64,000 bases of DNA from Magicicada septendecula (GCA_034769895.1 CM068372.1:380193910-380257909), one strand, 5' to 3'; positions 1 to 11,806 are shown, counted from the first letter of the stretch. The notes: generated from the sequence alone by a model not told the origin. Numbers and translations are program-made.

Positions 1-490
1 TGTTTGTACAGTGTACACAACTCCACACTGTGTGCAGTATAATGCGTAATTTGTAACAGGAAATTCTAAGGTAAATCTGCTTTACATCCGCTAGGGTACA
101 TGCGTAATCATAGGAATGATGGATTGCAAATAACTGCGTCTGATGTTAATTAGTGTTATTTACTGCAAACACACGATACAACTGATTGCCACGAATCTCT
201 CTGCCTCACGCGCGCGCGCGCACACACACACACAACAAATAACGTTAATTGTACAAAGTGACCGCAGACTATAATTGAATATGGGAACACTCTGTGTTTC
301 GGCATTGACAGCTGAAATTTCTCAATAGACAGAACGGAAATACATTATCAGACTCACTTTTACAGGAATCTTTCACCGGACGGACAAAGTAGTGAAAGAA
401 AATAAATTGGAAACTGTTAAGCAATACGTAAGGAGTATCGCTGCTATTGATAAATTTGTATCACACTTTGACAACTCTGAAGATACATTA
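1..490. other. AT-rich spacer, no gene seen
   Basis: No supported gene. The only structure is a compound CG then CA dinucleotide run at about 208-234. Confidence 0.6.
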
Positions 491-745
491 TATTCTTCTT
501 CTTCTTCTTCTTCTTTATTCCACGATTAGGCGACATCACCTGTTCCAGTATTTATTTTCAAGCCGTCCTTTGCGTTGTCTTTCCATATCTCTTTTCCCTT
601 TAAGCGCATATCGTAAAACTTGTTGAGGTAACCTTTTCGCTTCCATTCTACCTATGTATGCAATCCATTTCAACTTACATTAGTCGATTTTTGGATTTAC
701 AGAGAATACACACAATTCATGTCTAATCACATCGTTACATTTTAT
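491..745 (-). mobile_element. LINE (non-LTR) C-terminal remnant with GAA tail
   Basis: The minus strand reads as a broken copy of the C-terminal tail of a LINE ORF2, with an R-L-P-Q-Q-V-L type stretch and an endpoint close to a GAA microsatellite (TTC on plus, 494-516). The same sequence, about three quarters identical by eye, occurs at 33.5-33.7 kb on minus, which supports a dispersed family. There is no catalytic domain and no intact frame. The assignment to a non-LTR element rests on this similarity and on the typical cysteine/arginine-rich LINE tail, so the clade is not claimed. Confidence 0.6.
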
Positions 746-1245
746 TGAACACATAATTAGAATTGATAAAGACGAGAACACTGGGAATAAAAGTAAAGAG
801 ATGAATTGCCAGCAATAGAAGCAACGGGTTCAATTATCATGGGAGCCATAATCCGGAGACTTAAGTAAATTAAAGAAAAACAAAGAATGCAATTTTTAAA
901 TCAAAATATAAGTGACATACAGTAATAGATATACTTTTACTTTTTAAGTAACTGTGCTAATTAAAATGAAATAACATCTCTCGAGTTGCATTGTGCCGTT
1001 TGGAGTAACGGTACTGACGAATTAAATTAACTTCTCTTTTTCTCTTTACGTGCAACCTACCGTTTTAGAGTAATGACATTGATTAATTGGACGTAAGGCC
1101 TCAGGTGAGATATCCTGTCCTCCTGGATATTTTTGGACATACTCCTGACTTATTTTTGGACAAATCTATGTTATAAATTATAAAATAAAATTGTTATCTT
1201 TCTATGGAGATGTGTTATACCTTCTAAAGTAATAGCACTACTGAA
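746..1245. other. Spacer with degenerate satellite edge
   Basis: No gene. From about 961 the sequence shows diverged forms of the downstream satellite (AACATCTCT-like and TTAATTGG-like words), so the array decays outward here rather than stopping sharply. Confidence 0.5.
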
Positions 1246-2380
1246 TGAAAAATAACATCTCCAGAGATAACGCCAACTCTATATAGCAACAGCATTGATA
1301 ACAAAAAGTAATGTCTCTGGAGATACTTCCTCCTGGCAACAGTATTGGTAAATAAAAATTAACATCTCTGAAGAGACCTCCTACTGTTTGTAGTGATGTT
1401 AACGAACCGAAAACTAACATCTCTGGAGATACCTCCTCCTAGCAACGGTATTGATTAACGAAAAGTAACATCTCTGAATAGACCTCCTACTGTTTGTAGT
1501 AACGTTAACGATTACCGAAAAGTAACATTTCTGGAGATACTTCGTCCCTGCAACGATATTGGTTAACAAAAAGTAATATCTCTGGAGAGACCTGCTACTG
1601 CTTGTAGTAACGTTAACAATTACCAGAAAGTAACATCTCTGGAGATACTTCCTCCTGACAATGGTATTGGTTAACGAAAAGTAGCATCTCTATAGAGACC
1701 TTCTACTGTTTGCTGTAACGTTAACGATTACCAAAAAGTAACATCTCTGAAGTTACCTCCTCCTGGCAACGGTATCGGTTAACGAAAAGTAACATCTTTG
1801 GAGAGAACTACTACTGATTTTAGTAGCGTTAACAATTCCCAAAATGTAACATTTCTGGATGGACCTCCTACTGTTTGTAGTAACGTTAACGGTTACCGAA
1901 AAGTAACGTCTCTATAGAGACCTTCTACTGTTTGTAGTAACGTTAATGATTACCAAAAAGTAACATCTCTGAAGTTACCTCCTCCTGGTAACGGTATCGG
2001 TTAATGAAAAGTCACATCTCTGGAGAGACCTCCGACTGTTTTTAGTAACGTTATCAATGACCAAAAAGTAACATCTCTGGAGATACCTCCTCCTGACAAC
2101 GGTATTGGTTAACGAAAAGTAACATCTCTCTAGAGACTTTCTGCTGTTTGTAGTAACGTTAACGATTACCAAAAAGTAACCATCTCTGAAGTTACCTCCT
2201 CCTGGCAACGGTATCGGTTAATGAAAAGTCACATCTTTGGAGAGAACTAATACTGATTTTAGTACTGATCCAAAATGTAACATTTCTGGATGGACCTCCT
2301 ACTGTTTGTAGTAACGTTAACGGTTACCGAAAAGTAACGTCTCTGGAGATACCTCCAACAGGCAACGTTATTGTTTAACG

Positions 2381-3074
2381 AAAAGTAACATCTCTGAAGA
2401 TACCTCCTCCTGGCAATGGTATTGGTTAACGAAAAGTAACATCTCTGGAGAGACCTGCTACTGCTTTTAGTAACGTTAACGATTACCAAAAAGTAACATC
2501 TCTGAAGTTACCTCCTCCTGGCAATGGTATTGGGTAATGAAAAGTCATGTCTCTGGAGAGACCTCCTACTGTTTTTATTAACGTCATAAATTACCAAAAA
2601 GTAACATCTCTGGTAAAGGTATTGTTTAACGAAATGTAACAACTCTGAAGATACCTCCTCCTGGCAACAGACCTCCTACTGTTTGTAGTGGTGTTAACGA
2701 CACCACTACAGTAACAGAGGATTACCAAAAAGTAACATCTCTGAAGATACCTCCTCCTGGCAATGGTATTGGTTAACGAAAAGTAACATCTCTGGAGAGA
2801 CCAGCTACTGCTTTTAGTAACGTTAACGATTACCAAAAAGTAACATCTCTGAAGTTACCTCCTCCTGGCAATGGTATTGGTTAATGAAAAGTCACGTCTC
2901 TGGAGAGACCTCCTACTGTTTTTATTAACGTCATAAATTACCAAAAAGTAACATCTCTGGCAACGGTATTGTTTAACGAAAAGTAACAACTCTGAAGATA
3001 CCTCCTCCTGGCAACAGACCTCCTACTGTTTGTAGTGGTGTTAACGACACCACTACAGTAACAGAGGATTACAA
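2381..3074. repeat. Two-copy 347-bp segmental duplication within the satellite
   Basis: Positions 2381-2727 recur at 2728-3074 with an offset of 347 bp, including rare variants not seen elsewhere in the array: a TATTAACGTCATAAATTACC stretch and a hairpin. Each copy spans about three dimers, so this is a recent higher-order duplication inside the older satellite. Confidence 0.8.
2684..2710. repeat. Hairpin-forming palindrome (copy 1; copy 2 at 3031-3057)
   Basis: TGTAGTGGTGT, a 5-nt loop (TAACG), then the exact complement ACACCACTACA. The normal half B has only the left arm. The right arm looks like a local inverted insertion and is carried in both copies of the 347-bp duplication. Confidence 0.8.
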
Positions 3075-3200
3075 AAAAGTAACATCTCTGGAGATACCTC
3101 CTCCTGGCAACGGTATTGGTTAATGGAAAGGCACACCTTTGGAGAGACCTCCTACTGTTTTTACTAACGTTAACAATTACAAAAAGTAACAGGTCTGGAG

Positions 3201-3554
3201 CCTTCTAGAATACCGATCACCGTTAGGTCTCAATTTCTGCCACACCTCAATCGACGTTGGTTGGCAATTTTTCAAAGCAGACGTTTTTTTCTTTAATTTC
3301 CCTGGAGGTTACCAAGGATTCTTGTATACCATCTTTCTTCATCCATTGTAATGTCCGTATCACTGTAGTGCCTTGTTTTGTACTGCCCTTATTTGTTGAC
3401 GTTAACCAAACCCATTTATTCTAATGCATGACAACCACCCTCCGTCGTTACATCACATTTATAAAAAAAATTCCTCTACTTGTCAGGTACAAACCTGCAG
3501 CAGACGTTTTAGCCGTCAGAACAAACAGACAAACCAACAAATTAGTAAAAATAG
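3201..3554. other. Spacer, nothing recognised
   Basis: No supported gene or repeat. A short open frame crossing its end on minus is compositionally unremarkable. Confidence 0.5.
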
Positions 3555-4060
3555 TAACAAATGTAATAAGAAAATTTGTTGATTCAAAGAAGGCTATAAA
3601 GTCATAGACAAAATAAACAATAAAGAAATATATGCAGGAAATGAAAAACTTTGCGATACAATTAGGAAAAGAAGGATCATATTCTGTGGACATTTGCTCC
3701 GGATTAAGCTAGAAAGACTGACAAAAAGAATATTTAAATATTGCTATGAACACAATATCTTTTAGGTGTCGGTTCGCGGAAGAAAAAATGTATCTATCAA
3801 TAATTAAGATTACAAAAAGAATAGTTTGGAAAGGACAAACATTTTTGGAAAATGGTTTTTAAGAAAGAAAAAGTGACAAGATAAAACTGTACAGATAGAA
3901 GAAAAGAAAAGCGAAGATAGTGAAAACATTAAAGAATACTGGAAACACAGAAAAGCTAAAAAGGAAAAACATCATGCATGGAGAAGTTATTTCACGTGGT
4001 CTGTGTAGTCGCCCAAAAATCTTAGAAAGAAGGAAAGGCTTATTTACAAAATGTTGATTT
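3555..4060 (+). mobile_element. Probable LINE ORF2 C-terminal remnant
   Basis: In broken plus-strand frames the sequence reads like the post-RT tail of an insect LINE. There is an I-I-F-C-G-H-L-L-R-I stretch near 3680 (matching the usual cysteine/GH box), and near 3930-3960 an N-I-K-E-Y-W-K-H-R-K segment like the lysine-rich tails of these elements. Several stops and shifts separate the pieces. There is no RT catalytic core. This is recognition by motif only. Confidence 0.45.
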
Positions 4061-7000
4061 CAAGTTTTGAATAGTGCAAAGTGGTGCATAAAACAAATGT
4101 TTCAGCGATAAAAAACGGCGAATAAACCATCAAAGCCGAGCTTTGTAATGATCCACGGTCTTAAAACGCGACCCCAGTTTTCCACATTCCTCTTTTATGG
4201 GTCATTAAAATCCGGAAGTGTCGCTGCTTGAGTATCGTATTTTGGTTGCACATATCAGTGTAACAGTGGATCGACTGTAAACGCGAAACAACGAGTACAT
4301 ATAAAGCCGGAACTGTGTCGGCAAATTGTTTGTACTCTGCAGCCAGTGTTGCCAACGTGCTTAACAATAAAGTACCATCATCTCACAACACCTACAGCAG
4401 TGACGTCCAACTAGCAGCTGGCTCGTGTCAATTTCCTATGCGGCCCTGGACAATACCTCATAAAAAGGCAATATAATGATTGCTCCATTCACTTTGAAAA
4501 GTAAACGAATAATAGGATATTGTTTTCATTTTCAACCCTGGCCATTTCAGCACAGCCAATCCCCAGCAACCTGGCTGTTTTCCTCATTTTTCCCTATTTA
4601 ATTAATAGTAAGATTTCTTAAAAACAACATAAATTACATGTCATATTAAAGATTAGACATTCTGTTTTTATAAAATCATACACTATTTTATTTCTTCTGT
4701 AGGTGAAATTATTTTTTAGTATCTAGATCAGAGGCATGTTTTCGAAAAATATAAACGTTTTACAATGTATTTTCACATAATAAATGTTGTTTTATTTGTA
4801 ACCACTGTACAAAAATTACTTTTTTTATAATATTCAGGTATAAAATATAACAAAAGCAGTCTATCTGCAATAATCTGCTTTGTATGGTAACAAAATGAAA
4901 CAGTCATGGTAACACAAACCGATATTGCCAAGTTTCACAATAGTCAGAAATCACAGAACAGAAAACTGATTGTGCTGCTATCTGTGTATTCAGTTGGCAA
5001 CTACGAAGTCCAGTCTGCAAGCACAAACAACAGAAGCCCGTAAATGGTTTGTGCAAATGCCGTTAAGCATGTGTGAAGTGACAAACGTAAAATTTCCGGG
5101 CGTCGTGTTTTTGAGTAAAAGCATACACCCATAAATTTTAAGGGCGTAGGGTCGAAAGTGTGAAGTGAGAATGGTCTTACAGGAGAAATCTAGTAAGAAA
5201 TATTTCACACTGCTACAGTCAACGTAGTGCACTAATAAACGCACAGTATATTTCACTTTATTTATTTAATGTAACGTGTACGTGCTCCAGTACTCTACTC
5301 TTCATCACATTACAAGACCCAGTCTTTTTTCCTTCCATCCGTCAGGCACCTCCATTGTCACATGATGTCACCCTAATCTCTTTAGAAGAGAGAAGGACTG
5401 TGTGCAGAATTTACGGTTTGTATTCACTACTGGTATAGTTAATCTTATACGAGTGTCTAAAATCGTCCTTTCAATTCTGTCGGTTGGTGACGGGTACCTT
5501 GTTATTACAATCAACAGTAGAGAAATCAGGCTCAGTGGAAGCCTATCGTTGCTGCCAATCATTTGCGTCAAAGAAGTCTCTTTTGATTTTCAAGTAACGT
5601 TGTGATTAGTAGAGAAATCATGAAACCCTCTTTTATATCGAGGTGGATCCTTTGATGAAAATTGTATGACCACTGAGCTTTCATTAAGTCTGTAATTTGA
5701 GAAAGAAGAAACACATCAAATGGTGAGGATATGATACAGGGAAGACGTTGTGTTGACGCCAGTGGCGTGGCGTGGCGTGAGTACATAACATCTGTTGGCG
5801 GTTATGATAGGCCTAAAACTTAACCTAAAAATTATTTCGATTTTTTTTCTTGTACCAAGTGTTTTTTTAAAGCATTTTCTGTCATTCGTTGAGAGAAGAA
5901 GATGGTCCCGGTTCAACGGGATCTGACTCTCATTGTACATACACAGAATACATCACAATACAGGTAATCAAATTAAAAATAATAAAGACAAACAGAGAAA
6001 CACATGACTAAACGAACCACACTCAAATAGGTACGTACTTGTAGTAACTGCTACACGTCAGTTCCGAAAACGAACTGTAGCTGCTAACTGAGCGTTTTCC
6101 GTTTTATGCAGCGGCAACACATTGGACGGACGAGTGTGTCTTCCCTCCTCCACAGTTTGTACAGTTGTCACTACTACGAGGTCAATGACCGTACACAGTA
6201 AAACAATGCCGATGTCTGACCCGGCAACACAAGACGGTGCAAGTGCCCAGCAGTTCCAAAGCAATGCTACGCTTTCCTTCAAGTTACCCCACTAATATTG
6301 TTCTGATTTCAAATTGTAATAACTAAAGTATTTATTTTGTGATATAATAATTATTATTATCTCTTATTTCCAGTACTGTTGCCGCCGACAACAGCTGTTA
6401 CATGGCCGCTACGCTACTGGTTGAAGCGCAGAATTGTTGCGGTATTTTTGCATTCTGAAATGAAATCCACAAGTTGAGGTCACACTATTGCTTCAACGGT
6501 TTATTTTTTTCAACGGAGCTCATTGTCGTTCTCAGTCTGACCGTTTGTCTTTGTTGTTTTGTGTCAAGGGCATATTGCCGTGAAAACAAGCCAAGTGTGA
6601 AAACAATCTTGGATTTTGTTTTCCACGACGTGTCCGAATATCAGTAATGTTATGTATAGGCTTTTCAAAAGCAAAACAATAATAGTTTAGATAAAAAGTG
6701 TTTAGAAAAATTACCATTCCCTTTGTCTTTCGCTTATTCTGAGCTTCTGAGAGGCTACCGCTAGGAGCGCTGTCAGTTCTGTTATTGTAATTGGCGCAGT
6801 TGTGTGAATTGCTTGGCAGATTGTTTTGTGTGCGATGTATATTGTGTCAAAGACTGCATCCGATGTAAAGTGTGCCTGTTCATTTAGAATATTACTTCCG
6901 TATGTTTTTGAAGTGAGAACTTCATACACGGCACTATGGTGGCCATCTCACTCCCGTACAACTCGCGCTCCTAGGGCAGCAAACTGATTCAACGTGTCAC

Positions 7001-8019
7001 GAAATATCTGAAAGGTGAGAGCAGTGTTGCCAGGTCAATCAAACCTCTTTATCCCACATAGCTACGCACAATTTCTACACAAATATGTGTGTTTTTAGCA
7101 AAGCGTAATATTGTAAAGAATGTGAACATACTGTTATGCCGTTACAGAACATTGTACATGTTTCTCTGCTATCCCAGCGGAGTCCAGCTGTAATGCGTGT
7201 GTGCGTGTCTGTGCGTATATATTGCTGCGTATACATTGCTACTCCCACGGCAGAAATCACAAGGGAAGCAAGATGTAAAACGCGCAGCGTAGTTAAATCA
7301 ACATCAGTAGGCCTTGAAAATGTTCCGGGATTACGGAACGAATCGTCGGCAATATAAGCATCACATACACGGATGTACCCAAAAACCTGCTACAACATAT
7401 ATATAATTCAAAGTCTGGGAATTTGTTTATTTGTACTGAATACAAATCCACACCGTTACACCGATTGCCACCAATTTTTGCACTGGTAACTTTTGACACA
7501 AGGCAAAAACGCTGCTTAACTTGGAACTTGATAATCTGCCCCATTTGCACAATTTAGGTCCTTTTAATTATGCTCTTTTGTTGACGCGTATAAATATGTG
7601 AACAACACCATGTAGACCATAATGAATTACCGTAGTAACAAGTAAATAAACAAATGATATTTACCAGCATCGGAACTGTACTTTTATCCGTTTCTGTAGT
7701 ACATTTTCGATGTTTGTAGTATGCGATTGTATCGATACATTACAATGTAGAACAGAAAGAGTGTACTAATTGTAAATAGTCCTATTTCTTAATGCAAAGC
7801 GAAAATGCGTGTTGTCATTTGTGAGGTTAGATGACAATGATTTTTGATTTTTAGTTTACTGCTGAAATAAGTAAAAGCCATGGTTGAAGAAAACAAACGT
7901 TTAATGTGTATACACAATGGTTCTAACACAGTAACACTTAAAATAAACAGCCTAACGTTTTGAGTTAACGGGTACTTGTTTGGGATAAAGCAAAGTTTTT
8001 AATTGTTTGAGAGAGTATC
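4061..8019. other. About 4 kb without recognisable genes
   Basis: AT-rich single-copy-looking DNA with only short open frames on both strands, none with a recognisable domain or codon pattern. Minor structure: a short GTGGC/GTGGC run near 5760-5780. A GGTTCAA word near 5911 was checked as a tRNA B box and rejected. Confidence 0.5.
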
Positions 8020-8035
8020 ATGTTTTGTTTCATGA

Positions 8036-8145
8036 GTGTGTGTTCTGTTTTATTTGTGATTGTGTATGCAATGTTGTAAACTGTTTTTTTTTTAATTTGT
8101 ACGCATTTTTTCCATATAGAATTACAAACAAAACAGAACACACAC
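8036..8145. repeat. Inverted repeat, 26-bp arms
   Basis: Arms 8036-8061 and 8120-8145 are complementary with two mismatches around a 58-nt loop. This explains open frames on both strands sharing similar C-x-F-C-F peptides. It may be a small foldback element, but no target-site duplication is evident. Confidence 0.65.
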
Positions 8146-8298
8146 AAGAACAAATTAAACACACAAAATTTGTTAAACGATTCAAAGAATGGTGCTAATT
8201 CCAATAAGGAATCTGACAGCGCTCCTAGTGACCGCCACTTACAGTCAAGGAAAAGATGGCTAAGAAAAATGTAAATACAAAAAAGTATATATTAGTGT

Positions 8299-8621
8299 TC
8301 CGGGTCGAAAAAGTGTATACAAATTATTTTTAATCCTTCCTTTGCGTTGTAATTCTTGATTTGTTTTATTTTTAGTTACGTTTTATGAATTGTTATTTTT
8401 CTCGTCCGGGTCGGAAAACTGTATTCAAATCATTGATAAATTCTTCCTTTACGTTGTAATTCTTGATTTGTTTTGTTTTTAGTTACGCTTTGTGTATTGT
8501 TATTTTTCTCGCCCAGGTCGGCAAAGTGTGTAAAAATCATTCATAAATTCTTCCTTTAGGTTGTAATTCTTGATTTGTTTTGTCTTTAGTTACGTTTGGT
8601 GTGGTGTTATTTTTCTCGTCA
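8299..8621. repeat. Three-copy tandem repeat, 107-bp period
   Basis: The word TTGTAATTCTTGATTTGTTT begins at 8347, 8454 and 8561, exactly 107 bp apart. Each unit also contains a GGTCGG/GGTCGA start and a TTATTTTTCTCG end. It lies directly beside a LINE remnant. Confidence 0.85.
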
Positions 8622-8649
8622 CTAGTATGATTTATTTTATCCCTATAAT

Positions 8650-9440
8650 GTTAGTTTCTCTAACTCAAAGTCATTCATTCATTTCTCTGGAGGTACAGCC
8701 CACGATGAGCCTTGGTCTTCCCGACTAGTCGCCTCCAAAAACCTCGGCCATCTAGCGTCCGCCTTCGATCTCCGACACCCATCATCCTGAGGTCACCTTC
8801 TAAGTCCTGTAGCCACCTTCTTGAAGGTCTTCCGTTCCTTCTTTGCCCATCTATTGTTCCTCTAAGAATCGCTTTGGGCATTCTCTCGTCCTCCATATGC
8901 GTCACATGTCCCAACCAGTTGATCCTCATAGACTTGATGAACCTTACTATAGCCTCGCCATCTATCAATTCCTCCAATTCCCTATTATTCCGTATGAGCC
9001 ATTCTTCAGCTTACTTTACTAGTCAAAACATTTTTCTTTGAATTCTTCTTTCAAAGACTCTCAAAGTATGTATATCACTATTAAGTAGTGTCCAGGTGTC
9101 CGCACCATACGTCACAACTAGTCTTACTAAGGTCTTGTATAATCCAAGTTTGGCTGACTAAACTGGATCTGAAAATTTTCTGATGAGTAGGTCTACGTAT
9201 AAAAACTCTATTACCGCTCATTATGCGATTTGCAGTCTCATTGCTGATTTTGTTCCCACTGTTTATGTAGGCCGAAATATTTGAATTTCCGGACCCCTTG
9301 GAAAGTATCTCATCCTACACTGAGACTTTCAATTCTCCTCCTTCCCTCTGCACTTGATACCTCCATATATTTTGTCTTTTCTTCGTTGGCATGGAGTCCT
9401 AATTTCTGGACTTCCTTTTCCAGGACTCTACATCAAATAC
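8650..9440 (-). mobile_element. LINE ORF2 C-terminal remnant
   Basis: The minus-strand frame 8977-8675 (about 100 residues) carries the classic post-RT tail of many animal LINEs: an INWLGHV-x-HMED box, then RNGRPSRRW and a G-F-W-R-R-L-V end. Farther upstream on minus (to about 9440), broken frames continue with a V-T-Y-G-A-x-T-W segment, the usual L-x-Y-G-x-E-x-W region after the RT palm. Frameshifts and stops separate the pieces, so this is a dead, 5'-truncated copy. Family membership as non-LTR is secure; the clade is not assigned. Confidence 0.85.
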
Positions 9441-10389
9441 ATGTTTATAATTCGAATTCCTATAATAATTTTATTTGTATCTCAAAACAAACAGCAAATT
9501 GTAAAATAAGTAAATCTACACATGAAAAAATACGAGTAATATTCCTCTTACTCTGTTTGTTGATAAAATTTAAATTATCGAGATCGTACTTTCGCTTGTA
9601 ACTAAAGTCAACAGTTTTCAGTCTCACATCCAGTTACAAGTTGGTGACGCGTGAAGGGAACGCATAAAGGAAAGGAGGGAACCAATCCCATGGAACGACA
9701 ACAACATTCAGTTTTGATGACTCGAGTCGTAAAACCGAAACGCTGACATTAACGGCCTTTTATTTTCTGCGTAAGAAAGAAAATCTTCTTTAACTCTCTC
9801 TTCTTTGAACTCCGCTCGATAAACTGACGTCTCCACATTTGTCTGGCAATCCTATGTCTTAGCATTTATTTGTTTTAAGCACACAAAACAGCAAGAGCCT
9901 AATACTTGAAATACGCCTTTTCTTTGTAATATAATTCGTAGGTCCTTATGATACGAATTTTGTGAAAACACATATGGAAAAGGGCCGCACAAATATTTCA
10001 AGCACGGATAATTTAAACGTTTATGTATAAACTTACTGCACATTACAGTTTGTAAATAACACAGTTTGCAGTATTAATGTCTTACGTGTAGTTTGATTTT
10101 TTTTCATGACTTGATCTCCTGTCAAACTGAACGGTCGGAATAGATATTTTCTCTTTTTACATTTGAAGTGAGAGACAAATGTATAATGCATAGATTTTTC
10201 TCTGAACTGCAACAACAGATCAAAGAACTTTTATTTGCTGCATTTCCCTTGGGGGTCGTCGCAAACTTGTAGTGTGCCTACGATTCAAGAGAAACGATTT
10301 GTTATATTCCCAATAGCAGAGTACTAATTCATAGTCGGATGCTTGTGCAGTGCACCTGAATAATGAAAATTGAAAACTGTAGAGCAATA
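9441..10389. other. Spacer, nothing recognised
   Basis: Only short AT-rich open frames; no domain, repeat unit or RNA signature seen. Confidence 0.5.
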
Positions 10390-10522
10390 CTCTTCTTCTT
10401 CTTCTTCTTCTTCTTCTTCTTCTTCTTCTTCTTCTTCTTCTTCTTCTTCTTCTTCTTCTTCTTCTTCTTCTTCTTCTTCTTCTTCTTCTTCTTCTTCTTC
10501 TTCTTCTTCTTCTTCTTCTTCT
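10390..10522. repeat. (CTT)n microsatellite, about 44 units
   Basis: Pure CTT/GAA triplet run with no visible interruption. It produces artefactual poly-Ser, poly-Glu and poly-Arg open frames on the two strands. Confidence 0.97.
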
Positions 10523-10539
10523 AATGGAAACATTATTGG

Positions 10540-10640
10540 CGGGGCTTTTAGGCCGTGGTCTAGAGTGTATACTGACGGCCGTTTCGGTTTCACCATCGGA
10601 GCCATCATCAATGTTGGTAGCAATTGCCACGTGTCCGCCA
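10540..10640 (-). mobile_element. Penelope-like terminal repeat fragment with degenerate hammerhead
   Basis: The minus strand matches the 11.3-kb and 41.5-kb foldback family: GACCACGGCC followed by AAAGCCCCG, and a GATGATGGCTCC...GAAACGGCCGT block. Positions 10578-10612 read as a hammerhead-like core in which the first core base is changed (TTGATGA instead of CTGATGA). GAAA is followed by the 8-nt palindrome ACGGCCGT, suggesting a stem III. Probably inactive. Confidence 0.5.
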
Positions 10641-10644
10641 ATTC

Positions 10645-11335
10645 ACCCCAGTGATGAGGTAGAGACTATGTATTTTGTCTAAGAAAGCCCACTTATATAG
10701 ACTTTCAAACCAACACGATCGCATACGAACGATACGAACACGAAGCTGGGAAACAGCATCAACCAATCAGCATCAAGTGCATAGGAGGCTTTATCTTCTT
10801 CTATTCATCGCGACGGAACCATGTTTAAAGCTCTCCACGGACTCCGTGTGCAGGCGAGGGTAGTAGGCACTCTCCGAGGGTAACTAGGACGTTAATTAGC
10901 ACGATATTAATTGATGACTCGTTGGACACTTGGTGAAACATATTAATACAAAGATTTTTTTAAATATTATAATCAGTTCTCAACAGTTCGTTGAGAATGG
11001 CTTAAGAAGTCGAAACAGCTCTCAGAGTTAAATAAAATCTGTGAAACGTACCAAGTGTTTATATATTTTTAAAACCCGTTGTATTACGTTAATTATCACT
11101 TGAGAGGAAATATACAGGTGAAAAGATTAAACTGTTGCACAAGGAAACCGCGCATGTGGGGAGGGGATGAGAGACATGCTCTGCGAGTGCAGTACGAGGA
11201 TGCACGTTATTTTCCACTGATAGAGTGAGATGGAGAATCAATATATATGAAGCCAAAGCCCAATTTCGGACTGTAGCGCCGTACGAGTAGAAGAAGATAT
11301 TTTATATAAATTCCCTTTATTTTAGGCCAATATAA
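10645..11335. other. Spacer, nothing recognised
   Basis: No gene or clear repeat seen between the two Penelope-like fragments. Confidence 0.45.
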
Positions 11336-11806
11336 ACAAAATAATCTGATGATGCCAGTTGATGGTACTGGAGAAACGTCTGTTTTAGAAAGAAACATTG
11401 GACCACGGCCAAACAGCCCGGGAATGGATTTTAATAACTTTGACTCCGGCCGTGTAAGACTACGAAGTATTTTACAACACCTCTACGGGAAGGAGGTTTT
11501 CAAGAATAGCCTGTCACTAAGTACTCTCTATCATGGCGTGTTGCAAACCTCTAATACGCCACTTTCTTTCTGATTGGCTGGTGGTCACTTATGACTGCAT
11601 CGTGACACTTGGTCAATTTATAAGTATGAGTGGTGTTCACGGGACTGGTAGGCTTAACCACAGTACTGTGGTCTCTAACGTGTACCACCCTACGTTAGTG
11701 CAGCATTTTTTACACTGATGATGGCAGTGCGATGGTATTGCCAAAACGTCTGTTTTAGAAAGAAACAACGAAACGGGGCCAAACAGCCCGGGAATGGATT
11801 TTAATA
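11336..11806 (+). mobile_element. Penelope-like foldback family B, two direct terminal blocks
   Basis: Two similar blocks (11346-11440 and 11715-11806) share GAAACGTCTGTTTTAGAAAG, CGGCCAAACAGCCCGGGAA and TGGATTTTAATAA. The interval 11530-11806 aligns with 41325-41608, including GGTGTTCACGGGACT and CTTAACCACAGTACTGTGG. No open frame or protein domain remains. The GATGATGG...GAAACGT arrangement is typical of PLE terminal repeats, hence the assignment. It is an inference from terminal structure, not from coding sequence. Confidence 0.6.
11346..11380 (+). ncRNA. Hammerhead-like ribozyme core (family B)
   Basis: CTGATGA (11346-11352), stem II CCAG/CTGG (11355-11358 with 11368-11371), GAAA (11373-11376), then the tetranucleotide ACGT as a minimal self-complementary stem III and C as the cleavage-site base. 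Stem I is essentially absent. The second block at 11715 has AAAA in place of GAAA and is probably dead. Confidence 0.4.

Larger units (their letters stand above)
1246..3200. repeat. Satellite array, 108-bp dimeric unit (51 + 57 bp)
   Basis: About 1.95 kb of tandem repeats. Each higher-order unit has two related halves that begin with the same word (GTAACATCTCTGGAGA). Half A (51 bp) continues through CCTCCTCCTGGCAACGG to GGTTAACG. Half B (57 bp) continues through CCTCCTACTGTTTGTAG and TAACGTTAACGATTACC. Units are diverged by point changes and some halves are shortened. Because 51 and 57 are multiples of three, one minus-strand frame stays open for long stretches and gives a repeating 36-residue pattern with Q-R-C-Y-F words. 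I regard those open frames as a by-product of repeat length, not as genes. Confidence 0.92.

Noticed and set aside
1975..2836. Minus-strand repeat proteins with Q-R-C-Y-F words
   Set aside because: They are frames through the satellite. I keep the in-frame periodicity as a finding but not as genes.
1246..3200. CRISPR-like array
   Set aside because: No regular repeat with unique spacers; the whole unit repeats, and the context is eukaryotic.
5905..5925. GGTTCAA word resembling a tRNA B box
   Set aside because: The surrounding bases do not form a T-arm with a G53-C61 pair and no A box or acceptor stem fits upstream.
10220..10654. Long open frames rich in Arg, Glu or Ser on both strands
   Set aside because: They are the three frames of the CTT microsatellite with arbitrary flanks.
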